From NCBI RefSeq assembly GCF_004353825.1, contig NZ_SMNA01000005.1, positions 248,001 through 312,000 on the forward strand: a DNA stretch of 64,000 nt. Reading direction: 5' to 3'. A model generated the notes under the pieces. It was not told where the DNA came from. It did no database searches and was given only the letters and a program-made list of their open reading frames with translations. Made by a program: the position numbers and the translations under genes. Position 1 is the stretch's first letter, and every line of letters begins with the position of its first letter. This document shows, in pieces, positions 1 through 7,795 of the stretch. The DNA is from Occultella glacieicola (lineage in GTDB: Bacteria; Actinomycetota; Actinomycetes; Actinomycetales; Beutenbergiaceae).

Positions 1-192
1 GAACTCCGGGGTGAGGACGCTGGCCATCCGTTCCTTGCCTCCGGCGATCTGCAGCTTGGTGGCGTAGTCGGCCTCGCTCCAATGCAGGTCGACCCCGACG
101 TGTTCGAACGTGGCGTTGAACGCGACCCGATGCCCGTCCCGTTCGGTGTCCGCGAGCACACCGTCGCAGTCGAAGATCAGCGTGGCGCTCAC
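1..192 (-). CDS. HAD-superfamily phosphatase, CbbY-like (3' part outside window)
   Basis: Only the first 64 codons are present; the gene runs off the left edge. It starts with GTG at 192, overlapping the aldolase stop as GTGA, so it is the last visible gene of a SorC-aldolase-HAD operon. HAD motif I reads FDCDGVLADTERDGHRVAFN near residues 7-26, with the nucleophile and acid/base aspartates DCD, and this spelling is typical of CbbY-type sugar-phosphate phosphatases. The cap domain begins after it. Family members dephosphorylate sugar phosphates or bisphosphates in the cytoplasm; pairing with a ketose-bisphosphate aldolase suggests removal or salvage of a sugar phosphate. The substrate cannot be told from this fragment. 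Confidence 0.85.
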   Translation of the reverse strand, partial: MSATLIFDCDGVLADTERDGHRVAFNATFEHVGVDLHWSEADYATKLQIAGGKERMASVLTPEF

Positions 193-1052
193 AAGACCTC
201 CCAGGCCTTCCCGGCGCTGCCGAACATCCGGATGTGCTCGGCGGCCATCTCCTGCACCGCCGCGTGCTGCGCCCGGAACAACGAGGGCGGGTCGTAGGTG
301 CCGGGGTTGGCGCTCATGTAGTCGTAGCCGGAGGACATGAACCGGATCTTCAGCGCCGTGGAGATGTTCACCTTCGCGCAGCCGCGGGCGATCAGGTCGG
401 CGAACTGGTCCTCGCTCATCCCGGTGCCGCCGTGCAGGGCCACCGGGATCCCGGCCCGCTCGACGATGTCGGTCACCCGCTGGTTGTCCAGCGTGGGGGT
501 GGCGCGGTACATGCCGTGGGCGTTGCCGATGGCGGGGGCGAACACGTCCACGCCGGTGGCCTCGATGAACGCCAGCGCGGTCTCCAGGCTGAGCTCGGGC
601 GGCGGGGCGTTCCCGGTCAGGTCCTCCACCCGGGCGAACGGCTCGATCTCACCCTCGACCAGGGCGCCGTAGTCGCGAGCCTGAGCGACCACCTCGACGC
701 ACTGGCGCTGGTTCTCCTCGACGCTCAACTTCGAACCGTCGAAGAGCACCGAGTTCCACCCCGCCCGCAGGCACGCGGTGATCAGGTCCCGGTCCGGGCA
801 GTGGTCCAGGTGCAGCGCCACGGGCACGCTCACCGCCTCGGCCAGCTCGGCCCAGAGCACGTAGAGCACGTTCACGCCCATCGCCTCGACCGTCTTCACC
901 GACGTCTGCACGATCAGCGGCGCCTGCAGCTCCTGAGCCGCGGCGAGCACGGCCGCCATGGTCAGGTCGTTGACCACGTTGATCGCGGCGACCCCGTAGC
1001 GCTCCTCGAACGCCCGGTCCACGATGTCCTGCGTTCGCACGATCGGCATCAT
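189..1052 (-). CDS. Class II fructose/tagatose-bisphosphate aldolase family protein
   Basis: 287 residues, normal length for a class II (zinc-dependent) ketose-bisphosphate aldolase. Visible landmarks are HLDH (about residues 81-84; zinc and catalytic region), GEIE with the central Glu, GNAHG (a later zinc-ligand histidine), ALHGGTG (phosphate binding) and KVNIST near the C-terminus. The enzyme would reversibly split a ketose bisphosphate or related sugar phosphate into dihydroxyacetone phosphate and an aldehyde. Two ATGs occur in tandem (1052 and 1049); the GGAGG at 1060-1056 is better spaced for the second. It lies 13 bp after the SorC regulator and overlaps the HAD gene, so all three are probably co-transcribed. 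The exact sugar (fructose, tagatose or a deoxy-inositol intermediate) is not determinable. Confidence 0.9.
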   Translation of the reverse strand: MMPIVRTQDIVDRAFEERYGVAAINVVNDLTMAAVLAAAQELQAPLIVQTSVKTVEAMGVNVLYVLWAELAEAVSVPVALHLDHCPDRDLITACLRAGWNSVLFDGSKLSVEENQRQCVEVVAQARDYGALVEGEIEPFARVEDLTGNAPPPELSLETALAFIEATGVDVFAPAIGNAHGMYRATPTLDNQRVTDIVERAGIPVALHGGTGMSEDQFADLIARGCAKVNISTALKIRFMSSGYDYMSANPGTYDPPSLFRAQHAAVQEMAAEHIRMFGSAGKAWEVL

Positions 1053-1065
1053 CCACCTCCGGCTC

Positions 1066-2052
1066 TCATGACTCCTGCGCCCGGTCCGCCCGCGCCCCCG
1101 ACTGCAGGTTGAGGACGGCCCGGGCGTTGGGCTCGTCCACCACGAGCGCGTCGACGATGCCGGCGCGCAACACCCCGAGGATCGCCAGCGGCTTCTCCGG
1201 TCCGCACGCGACGGCCACGACGGCGGGGATGTTCCGCAGTTCAGTCAGCGACAACCCCATCACCCGTTCCGAGTGAGGCGCGGTGATCGCAGCACCCGCG
1301 GCGTCGAGGTAGGTCCCGAGCACGTCCCCGACCGCACCGCGCGCCCGCAGCCGCGCGATCTCGGCGGCGGACAGGCAGCCGGACCGCACCATGGTGCACT
1401 CGTCGTCGGTCCCGCCGATCCCCACGAGGGCCAGCGCCGCCGTCGCGGCGAGATCGAAGACGCCCCCGACGGCGTCCTGCCGGCGCAGTTGGTCCCGCAC
1501 CTGGCCGTCGGCCACGTAGGCGGGCGCATAGAGACTGTGCGCGGTGCCGTCGGCGGCGTCCGCGAGCACCCGGGCGATCTCGTTCGGGTTGGTCGGAGCG
1601 TCGACCGACGGCGATCCGCCCATCGCGCTGACGAACACGCACCCGGTGGCGGTGGGCTCCCGGAACGCGGCGGCCAGCGCGGCCAGGTCTCGCCCGTGCC
1701 CGACAGCCACCCGCTGCCCGTCCGCCAGGCGCCGCTCCAGGTACCGGGCCGCGCTGCGGCCCACCAGCGCGCGCTGCTCGGCCGGCTCCGCGGCGGCGGG
1801 CGCCACGATCGCGTGGCGGAGCCCGAAGACCTCGGCGAGGCGGTCCTCGAGGCCGAGGTCGAGCCCGCGCGGGGTGTCGATGTGGATGTCGACGACGCCG
1901 GTGGCCCGGGCCCGCTCGAGCAGCCGGCCGACCTTGGGCCGGGACAGCGCGAACTCCTCGGCGATCTGCTCCTGGGTGCGGGCGTCCACATAGGACCGGT
2001 GCGCGATCCGGGCGAGCAGTTCGTGCTCGTCAGGATTCAGTCCCACGGGCAT
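1066..2052 (-). CDS. SorC/DeoR-type sugar-binding transcriptional regulator
   Basis: 328 residues with the two-part layout of the SorC family. An N-terminal helix-turn-helix (about residues 22-50, QEQIAEEFALSRPKVGRLLE) is followed by a sugar-phosphate-binding domain with the motifs AVGHGRDLAAL, VSAMGG, and LVGIGG near residue 210. SorC proteins bind palindromic operators and are released or activated by a phosphorylated sugar. The start ATG has GGAG 7 bases upstream. It heads the operon carrying the aldolase and HAD phosphatase, and a perfect 12-bp inverted repeat lies immediately upstream (2070-2099), so it probably regulates its own operon. The effector is likely a phosphosugar metabolised by the downstream enzymes (inference). 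Confidence 0.9.
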   Translation of the reverse strand: MPVGLNPDEHELLARIAHRSYVDARTQEQIAEEFALSRPKVGRLLERARATGVVDIHIDTPRGLDLGLEDRLAEVFGLRHAIVAPAAAEPAEQRALVGRSAARYLERRLADGQRVAVGHGRDLAALAAAFREPTATGCVFVSAMGGSPSVDAPTNPNEIARVLADAADGTAHSLYAPAYVADGQVRDQLRRQDAVGGVFDLAATAALALVGIGGTDDECTMVRSGCLSAAEIARLRARGAVGDVLGTYLDAAGAAITAPHSERVMGLSLTELRNIPAVVAVACGPEKPLAILGVLRAGIVDALVVDEPNARAVLNLQSGARADRAQES

Positions 2053-2069
2053 GGCCGACTCCGAAACCT

Positions 2070-2099
2070 GAGCATCCGCTCACCACTGAGCGGATGCTC
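2070..2099. promoter_or_regulatory. Perfect 12-bp inverted repeat upstream of sorC-type regulator (probable operator)
   Basis: The arms GAGCATCCGCTC and GAGCGGATGCTC flank a 6-base centre. The element ends 18 bp upstream of the regulator's ATG. Its symmetry, position and neighbour suggest a SorC-family autoregulatory operator; an mRNA hairpin in the leader is the alternative. Confidence 0.6.
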
Positions 2100-2235
2100 G
2101 CCACGGTAGCAGCGCGCGAACCGGATCGGAAGGGGCGCACTGACGCTGAACTCAATGCAGAAGATCGACGATGCGCTCCGTGTCGCGCTGGCCCTCCGTG
2201 TTGGCCGGAGCAGCGGGCGATCTGGCCGGGAGGCA

Positions 2236-4314
2236 TCAGTACGGGAAGCGACCCCCGCCCTGGCCGAGCCCGGTACCGCCGTCGGGCAGTAGGGCGGCCG
2301 CCGGGTCGGAGGCGAGCGCGGCACCGGAGTCCACGACGGTCGGCGCTTCGAACGTCGCCACCCCTTCCTCGGGGACCAGCCGCAGCCGCGGGGTCGGCCG
2401 CGGCGCCCCCTTCGCCACGGCGTCGTCGGCGGTCCAGTCGTCGACTAGAGTGAGCAGCTCATCGACCAGGTGGTTGATCCGATTCCGCTGCCCGGCACCC
2501 GGCTGGTAGGAGGGCAGCGGCGCCTCGGCGCCGGAGCCGGCCAGGTCGGCGTAGTCCGTGGCGCCCGGAACCGGCGTCCGGTAGCCGGTCCCCCATGCGC
2601 CCAGCCAACCGTGCAGGCCGGTGGTCGAAGTTCGCATCCGGATCCACCGATGGTTCTCGAACCCGTAGCCGGGCGTGACACCGGGATCCTCGCCAGCGAA
2701 CTGGTCCACGAGTTTCACCGCGCCGGCCCGGCCGCGGGCGGCGAGGGCGTCGACGATCTCCTTGGGCATGGCCAGGTTCATCCCGCCCTCGGCACCGGAG
2801 TGGTAGATGGTGACCACCCGGTCCCGGTAGCCGGGCAGGACCAGTTGGGCGTTGTCGACCCACACCTGGGAGGTGGTCACCAGGGCGTGCGCGAACCCGA
2901 GCAGTCCGGGCAGGCCCCTCGGCGTGAGCGAGTGCCAGTGGCGCAGCGCGCCGACGGCGTTGTGGGTGGGCAGGAACGTGTTCTTGGCCGGGTCCGGGTC
3001 GGGGGCCCGGCCCTCGGCGAGCTGGCCGAGGTTGATCGCGAACGTGGGCCGCTTCGGCAGCGGGCTGTCGAAGAAGTGCACGGGCAGGTTCGCGCACAGT
3101 CCGCCGTCGGAGAACCAGTTCGGTTCGAACTGCGGCAGCGCGACAAGCGCGGCGAGCGCCTCCTCGACATCCGCGTCCGGGTGCCCACCCAGCCACGCCT
3201 CGGCCTCTTTGCGGTACCGGGCGTTCTCGGCCCGGCTGAAGTCGATCGCCTCCAGCGGTACCGCCGAGATCAGCACCGGGAAGCTCAGGCTCATCCGGGT
3301 CGCGACCACGATCGGGACGTCCGCCGGCGCCGGGAACGGAACCAGCCCGCGGCGCCGCGCACAGGCGTGGGTGAGCTCGGTGTACCGGTCCCGGACCGTG
3401 CCGCCGGTGACGGTGGGCGGGTGCGCCTCGATCCAGGCGACCACATCGTCCGGGAAGTAGCGCCGCCACAGCGCCGGGTCCAGGTAGTACCCGCGGGCCT
3501 CCCACGGCATCGACATCGGCTGGTACCGGGTCACGTTCGTGGTCATCATCCGCAGCGTGATCCCGGCGGCGGCGAGCTGCCCGAACGTCACCGGTCCCGC
3601 GCCGGAGCCACCGGCAGCGCCGGAGCCACCGGCAGCGCTGGCAGCGCCGGACCCGCGGCGCCCGGCCATCGTCTGGATCCGCTCGTGCAGCCACGGGGTC
3701 AGCGCGGGCGCATTGCGGCCCCCGTACCCGGCCATCCCGGTGCACATCCCCCACCCCTGCAGCCGGCCGAGCAGCCCGCCGGCGGCGATGACGAGACCGA
3801 ACACGGCACCGAGCAGGGCCAGGACCACCCCGGCGAGCACCCCGGCCCACCGGCCACCGCCGCCGCCGGAGATGCCGGCGACCACCGCGAGCACCGCGCC
3901 CGGCAGGGCGCCGAGCACCAACGCCCACCAGAACCAACGCAACGTTGCGAACACCTTCGCACGCACCGCCGTCGACCCCTTCGAGCCCATCCCGGCGGTG
4001 GCGACCCCGAACAGCGGGGCCGCCGCCCGGGTCGGCTGGAACAGCCGGAACAGGGTGGACCCACCGGCGGGCGACGGTGCGGTGATGTCGTCCGGCATCC
4101 GCTCCAGCTCGGCGAACCCGCCGCTCGCGCGACCGAGTTCGGCGGCGGCGGCCGCGGCGGCGGCAATCGCCCCGGCGGAGGCGCCACCGACCGACCGCAG
4201 CCGGTAGGTGCGGGCCAGTTCGGTGACCGCCCGCGGGTAGATCACCCCGGAGGTGATCCCGCCCTTCATCACGAGGTCACACTCCAGTTTCGGGTCCGAC
4301 CAGTCCTGACTCAC
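2236..4314 (-). CDS. Patatin-like phospholipase with internal membrane segments
   Basis: 692 residues. The start chosen is GTG at 4314, which has an AGGAGG (4325-4320) five bases upstream; the open frame extends further upstream only by overlapping the HNH gene. Patatin features: an N-terminal KGGITSGVIYP oxyanion-type loop (residues 17-27), nucleophile elbow GGASAG (43-48, Ser46), and the Asp of the Ser-Asp dyad in SDGG near residue 402. Between them, roughly residues 125-185 hold strongly hydrophobic stretches that look like two or three transmembrane helices. Patatins are acyl hydrolases of membrane lipids. It sits 22 bp behind the HNH gene in the same operon, which fits a membrane-attacking effector controlled by the ATPase (inference). 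Lipid turnover unrelated to defence is the alternative. Confidence 0.82.
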   Translation of the reverse strand: MSQDWSDPKLECDLVMKGGITSGVIYPRAVTELARTYRLRSVGGASAGAIAAAAAAAAELGRASGGFAELERMPDDITAPSPAGGSTLFRLFQPTRAAAPLFGVATAGMGSKGSTAVRAKVFATLRWFWWALVLGALPGAVLAVVAGISGGGGGRWAGVLAGVVLALLGAVFGLVIAAGGLLGRLQGWGMCTGMAGYGGRNAPALTPWLHERIQTMAGRRGSGAASAAGGSGAAGGSGAGPVTFGQLAAAGITLRMMTTNVTRYQPMSMPWEARGYYLDPALWRRYFPDDVVAWIEAHPPTVTGGTVRDRYTELTHACARRRGLVPFPAPADVPIVVATRMSLSFPVLISAVPLEAIDFSRAENARYRKEAEAWLGGHPDADVEEALAALVALPQFEPNWFSDGGLCANLPVHFFDSPLPKRPTFAINLGQLAEGRAPDPDPAKNTFLPTHNAVGALRHWHSLTPRGLPGLLGFAHALVTTSQVWVDNAQLVLPGYRDRVVTIYHSGAEGGMNLAMPKEIVDALAARGRAGAVKLVDQFAGEDPGVTPGYGFENHRWIRMRTSTTGLHGWLGAWGTGYRTPVPGATDYADLAGSGAEAPLPSYQPGAGQRNRINHLVDELLTLVDDWTADDAVAKGAPRPTPRLRLVPEEGVATFEAPTVVDSGAALASDPAAALLPDGGTGLGQGGGRFPY

Positions 4315-4336
4315 GACGACCTCCTGGGGTGGGGGC

Positions 4337-5191
4337 TCAGTCCGGCGGGAACAGCCGGTCGTAGTAGGCGGCGACCACCTGCTTGGCCATCGCCGTGTAG
4401 GGCGCGTCGTCCGCGACGAACGTGGCGACGTCGGCCACGCCTCGCGCAAACTGGTCCCGCAGGTCCTGATCGTCCGGATGCCGCCCGATCGCCTCCTTCA
4501 GGAAGGCCAGGCTCTCCAGGTGACCGCGCAGCGCACGCACCACCCGCCGTCGGGTCTCGACCAGCCCACGCCGCTGCAGCGCGCACACGGCGATGGTGGT
4601 CTCCCCCTTGCGGCTCGTCCGCCCGGAGGCGTACCGGTGCGGGAGCACCCACCCCTCGTCGATGCCGGTGGTCTGCCACACGAAGTCGAGGTGCTTCTCG
4701 GGGAAGTCGAGGTAGGGATGCAGGAGCAGCCGCTCCTCCCGCGCCTCCTGCCCCGGTGCGGTGGCCCGGTCGGCCTCGTCACCGATCGGGAACGCGTTCG
4801 CCTTGCCCGCGGTCGCCCGGACGCCGGGCAGGTCCTGCCCCCGGGGGCTGTTGCAGTCCGTGCAGGAGGGCAGCAGGTTGTCCCACTGCGACGCGAGCCA
4901 GTAGTAGCCGGGCGGGGTGCGCACACCGTCGATGGTCACCTCACCCTTGGGCCGGTAGTGCTCGACGGCGACCGGCTGGGTCGCGAGGTAGGAGGACTCG
5001 CAGTAGGCGCACTTGAAGCCGAAGGCCGCCTCGAGGGCGTCCTTCACGTCCGGCGCCTTGTAGATGGCGTACTTGTTGTACTTGTCCACGCCGTTCCAGG
5101 TCGCATAGAACGCGGCCGCGCGGGTGCGTTCGCGCACGGCGCGGTCGGAGGACAACGTGGCCGGCTCGGGCGGGCGCGGCACCCGTCTCAT
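4337..5191 (-). CDS. HNH endonuclease family protein (PtuB-like)
   Basis: 284 residues, starting at the ATG that overlaps the stop of the upstream ATPase gene (ATGA). A zinc-stabilised HNH module is clear: CAYC (Cys61, Cys64), VEHYRPK with His78, WDNLLPSCTDCN with Asn105, Cys110, Cys113 and Asn114. The HYRPK / NLLPSC..CN signature is that of the HNH proteins paired with AAA ATPases in Septu (PtuB) and in some retron modules. The C-terminal half (about residues 150-284) contains the charged alpha-helical region often found in such proteins. It is translationally coupled to the ATPase, so a complex is likely. Expected activity is DNA or RNA cleavage, with catalytic residues intact. Confidence 0.88.
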   Translation of the reverse strand: MRRVPRPPEPATLSSDRAVRERTRAAAFYATWNGVDKYNKYAIYKAPDVKDALEAAFGFKCAYCESSYLATQPVAVEHYRPKGEVTIDGVRTPPGYYWLASQWDNLLPSCTDCNSPRGQDLPGVRATAGKANAFPIGDEADRATAPGQEAREERLLLHPYLDFPEKHLDFVWQTTGIDEGWVLPHRYASGRTSRKGETTIAVCALQRRGLVETRRRVVRALRGHLESLAFLKEAIGRHPDDQDLRDQFARGVADVATFVADDAPYTAMAKQVVAAYYDRLFPPD

Positions 5192-7206
5192 CGCTTCGCC
5201 CCCGACGCCCGAGACGTCGCAGCCGCCCCCGCGGCCCCGGGCAGTCGCGCGGTCCACAGGGCCGCGAGGTCCTCGGTGACTTCCGCGGAGGTGCGCTCGA
5301 CGGCGTCCCCGACCTGACGCCGTCGGGCGATGAACTCGTCGGCGGCGGCGAGCAGCAGGCGGTCCCGCTCGGTGGTGCCGAGCACCCCGATCTCGTCGAG
5401 GCGGGCACGGACCCGGTCCAGCTCGGCCCGCTGGTCGGCGGACCGGCGGGTCAGTCCCTGGAGCCGGTAGTAGGTCGCCCACAGGTCGTCGAGCTCGGGG
5501 TCGTCGGTGCTGCCCAGGCCGAAGTGTTCGGAGGTGAGCAGCTGGTCCACCCGCATGCCCTGCACCGAGGGCAGGTCCGTGATCGCGATGACGTCGGCCT
5601 CGGCGTTGCGGCGGATCACGGTGACCTCGCCGTCGAGCAGGCCGCGCAGGCACAGCGGGTCGTGGGTGGACACGATGAACTGGACCCTCGGCATCAGGAC
5701 GCGCAGCGCGGTCACGATCCGCATCCGCCAGCGTGGGTGCAGGTGCGCACCGAGCTCGTCGATGAGCACGATCCCCTCCGCCAGCTCCACCCGGTCCCAG
5801 CGGGTCAGGACGGTGCGCAGCACGTCGCAGGCCAGCACCAGCATCGACTGGTAGCCGTCGCTGAGCTCGGTCAGCTCGGCGACGGAGTTCAGCTGGTGGA
5901 TCCGCACCACCCGGCGCCGGCGGTCCGCCTCGATGCGGGCGGTCTCGGAGAGCGCAAGCAGGTCCACGAGGCCCTCGGTGACGTCGGCGAACACCGGTTC
6001 CGTCAGGGACAACAGCCAGTGGGTGGGGTCGGTGAGCGGGCGGAACGGGTCGAACAGGTTGTCCACCCAGGCGCTCGCGTGGTCGGTGCGCTCGGGGACC
6101 GGCTCCCGGGGCAGCAGCCGGGTCGCGCCGTAGCCGAGGAGCAGCACCGGGGCGGCCTCGGGCCCGGTGAACTCGGTGTCCCCGGTGCGCCAGGAGAGTT
6201 CGAGCGGGCGCGCCTCCCCGGTGAGGTAGACCTGCACCCGGCCCACCCGCGCGCGGTGGCGCAGGTAGGCGCCGGCGTCCATGGCGAGCTCGCGTCGGTA
6301 GGCGCCGCCGATGAGGGTGAGCGCGATCGCGTGCAGGATCGAGGACTTGCCGCACCCGTTCTCCCCGAGCAGCACGGTCCACGGACCCTCCTGGCTCGTC
6401 GACTTGGAGAAGTCCAGGTCCAGATCCCGGATCGGCCGGAAGTTCTCGATGACCACCCGGTCGATCCACTTCGCCGCGCCGTAGTAGCTCGGCGCCTGGG
6501 TGGGCGCGAGCGGGAGGTTCAGGTCGTAGCTCGGCCGGGGCAACGCGACTGCGGGGGTGTGCCCGACACCGCGTTCGGTCATCGACGGGAACACCGCTGC
6601 GGCCGGGGCCGGTCCGCCCGGCGCGCCTGCGCCGGCCGGCGTCGGAGTGGCCCCGATCTGCCGGGCGCGCCGCTGCACGAGGGCCGACCGGTTCAGCGCC
6701 AGCACCTCGATGGTGACCCGCCCGCGTTCGCTGGCGCCGGCCACGGTGCCGTCGGTCTGGTAGAGGAGGTGGGCGCCGAGGTCCTCCCGGCCCGGGTCCA
6801 GGAGCAGCGCGTCCTCGCTCGCCCACGGTTCATCGGCGTCGGAACGGGCGCCGCGGACCGGGAACCGGCTGCCCTTGGCCCGCACGCAGTCCACGCAGGC
6901 GGGCAGCAGGTTCGTCCAGGTGTATTCCAGCCACCGGTAGTGGCCCGGGCTCACCGACCCGTCCTCGCCGACGGCGTTGCCGGGCGGGCGGTGGTGCGTC
7001 ACAACCGCGGTGGTCACCTCGAGCGGGGACTCGCAGTAGGCGCAGCGGTCGCCGGTCATCTCCAGGAGGCGCTCGATGATCGCCTGCGGCGCCGGCCCGG
7101 GGGCGATCTTGGTGGCCGCCGCCTCGTGCTCGCGCGATGTCAGGCCCGCGTTCTGCGAGCGGGCGCGGGCGAGTTCCTCGGGTTCTGCTGGGCGCACGAG
7201 TCGCAT
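5188..7206 (-). CDS. HNH-AAA ATPase fusion (PtuA/OLD-like ATPase with N-terminal HNH-like module)
   Basis: 672 residues. Residues 50-115 hold an HNH-like zinc module: CAYC (55-58), HHRP (71-74), TNLLPACVDC (98-107); the Asn that follows the last Cys in the neighbour protein is Val here. A Gly/Ala/Pro linker (185-215) leads to an SMC/OLD-type ATPase: IENFRPI, Walker A GENGCGKSS (281-289), signature-like LSDGYQS (449-455), Walker B with VLIDELGAHLHP (480-491), and STHDP (513-517). A helical tail follows; no Toprim domain is visible. PtuA-type ATPases sense phage and control an HNH partner. ATG at 7206 has GGAGG four bases upstream. First of three coupled genes. Confidence 0.85.
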   Translation of the reverse strand: MRLVRPAEPEELARARSQNAGLTSREHEAAATKIAPGPAPQAIIERLLEMTGDRCAYCESPLEVTTAVVTHHRPPGNAVGEDGSVSPGHYRWLEYTWTNLLPACVDCVRAKGSRFPVRGARSDADEPWASEDALLLDPGREDLGAHLLYQTDGTVAGASERGRVTIEVLALNRSALVQRRARQIGATPTPAGAGAPGGPAPAAAVFPSMTERGVGHTPAVALPRPSYDLNLPLAPTQAPSYYGAAKWIDRVVIENFRPIRDLDLDFSKSTSQEGPWTVLLGENGCGKSSILHAIALTLIGGAYRRELAMDAGAYLRHRARVGRVQVYLTGEARPLELSWRTGDTEFTGPEAAPVLLLGYGATRLLPREPVPERTDHASAWVDNLFDPFRPLTDPTHWLLSLTEPVFADVTEGLVDLLALSETARIEADRRRRVVRIHQLNSVAELTELSDGYQSMLVLACDVLRTVLTRWDRVELAEGIVLIDELGAHLHPRWRMRIVTALRVLMPRVQFIVSTHDPLCLRGLLDGEVTVIRRNAEADVIAITDLPSVQGMRVDQLLTSEHFGLGSTDDPELDDLWATYYRLQGLTRRSADQRAELDRVRARLDEIGVLGTTERDRLLLAAADEFIARRRQVGDAVERTSAEVTEDLAALWTARLPGAAGAAATSRASGAKR

Positions 7207-7312
7207 GGGACCTCCGCCGACCGGTGGGCGACATCATCCCACCGGGCGGGTGGCTCCGGTGGGCGTTTGCCAGCGAAGAGGCGGCCGCGAGGGCCGTGAT
7301 ACGGCAGGCGGG

Positions 7313-7552
7313 TCAGGACCGGCTGATGTTCGGCAGTGCGGCGAGCGCGGTGTCCCCGGCGGCGTCGCGGTGCAGCATCGGCACGATCACCCAGCCGGGT
7401 CCGGCGCCACCGGGCCCGGTGACGTGGGCGGACTCGTCATCTGGGGTGGTCCAGTCGGATCGTCGCCATTCGGTCACCACGGCGTCGGCGACATCCCCCA
7501 GCTTCATCACGTGGTCGAGATCGCACACCCACGCACACGCTGTCTCACCCAT
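7313..7552 (-). CDS. Small hypothetical protein upstream of the HNH-AAA operon
   Basis: 79 codons, ATG with a GGGGAG about 8 bases upstream, lying 106 bp before and in line with the ATPase gene. No domain is recognised. The product is soluble-looking, with mixed charge and no signal peptide (MGETACAWVCDLDHVMKLGD at the start). It may be an extra component of the operon, an unrelated small protein, or a chance frame in GC-rich DNA. Confidence 0.4.
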   Translation of the reverse strand: MGETACAWVCDLDHVMKLGDVADAVVTEWRRSDWTTPDDESAHVTGPGGAGPGWVIVPMLHRDAAGDTALAALPNISRS

Positions 7553-7662
7553 GTGCCCACTCCCCGATTCGATCCAATTCGTTCCCTTGAGCGCTCTTCA
7601 CGCTAGTCCGGGATGTGATACAGAGCACTAGTGGGATCGGGTGATCTTGGGGCTGGACGCTC

Positions 7663-7698
7663 CTCACCCCGGGGTGAGCTCGGGGTGAGGTCTCACCC
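7663..7698. promoter_or_regulatory. Cluster of GGGTGAG half-sites, including a perfect 16-bp palindrome
   Basis: CTCACCCCGGGGTGAG is a perfect palindrome at 7663-7678. It is followed at once by another GGGGTGAG and an inverted CTCACCC. The cluster lies in the intergenic region about 100 bp before the L-2-hydroxyglutarate oxidase gene. Repeated half-sites in both orientations suggest a repressor or activator site; the protein is unknown. Confidence 0.45.
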
Positions 7699-7795
7699 TC
7701 CTCCAACCGGATCGGCGGACTCGCCACCGGCGGGCCCCTTCCCTGGCACGATCACTGGTGGCCGAGGCGACGGACGAGGACGGGAGCACTCGATC

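Noticed and set aside
2470-5016. 848-codon plus-strand open frame across the patatin and HNH genes
   Set aside because: It crosses two real genes with clear motifs and regulatory spacing on the minus strand; composition is that of a shadow frame.
5524-7299. 591-codon plus-strand open frame opposite the HNH-AAA gene
   Set aside because: No domain and no ribosome-binding site; the opposite strand has Walker A and B motifs and an HNH module.
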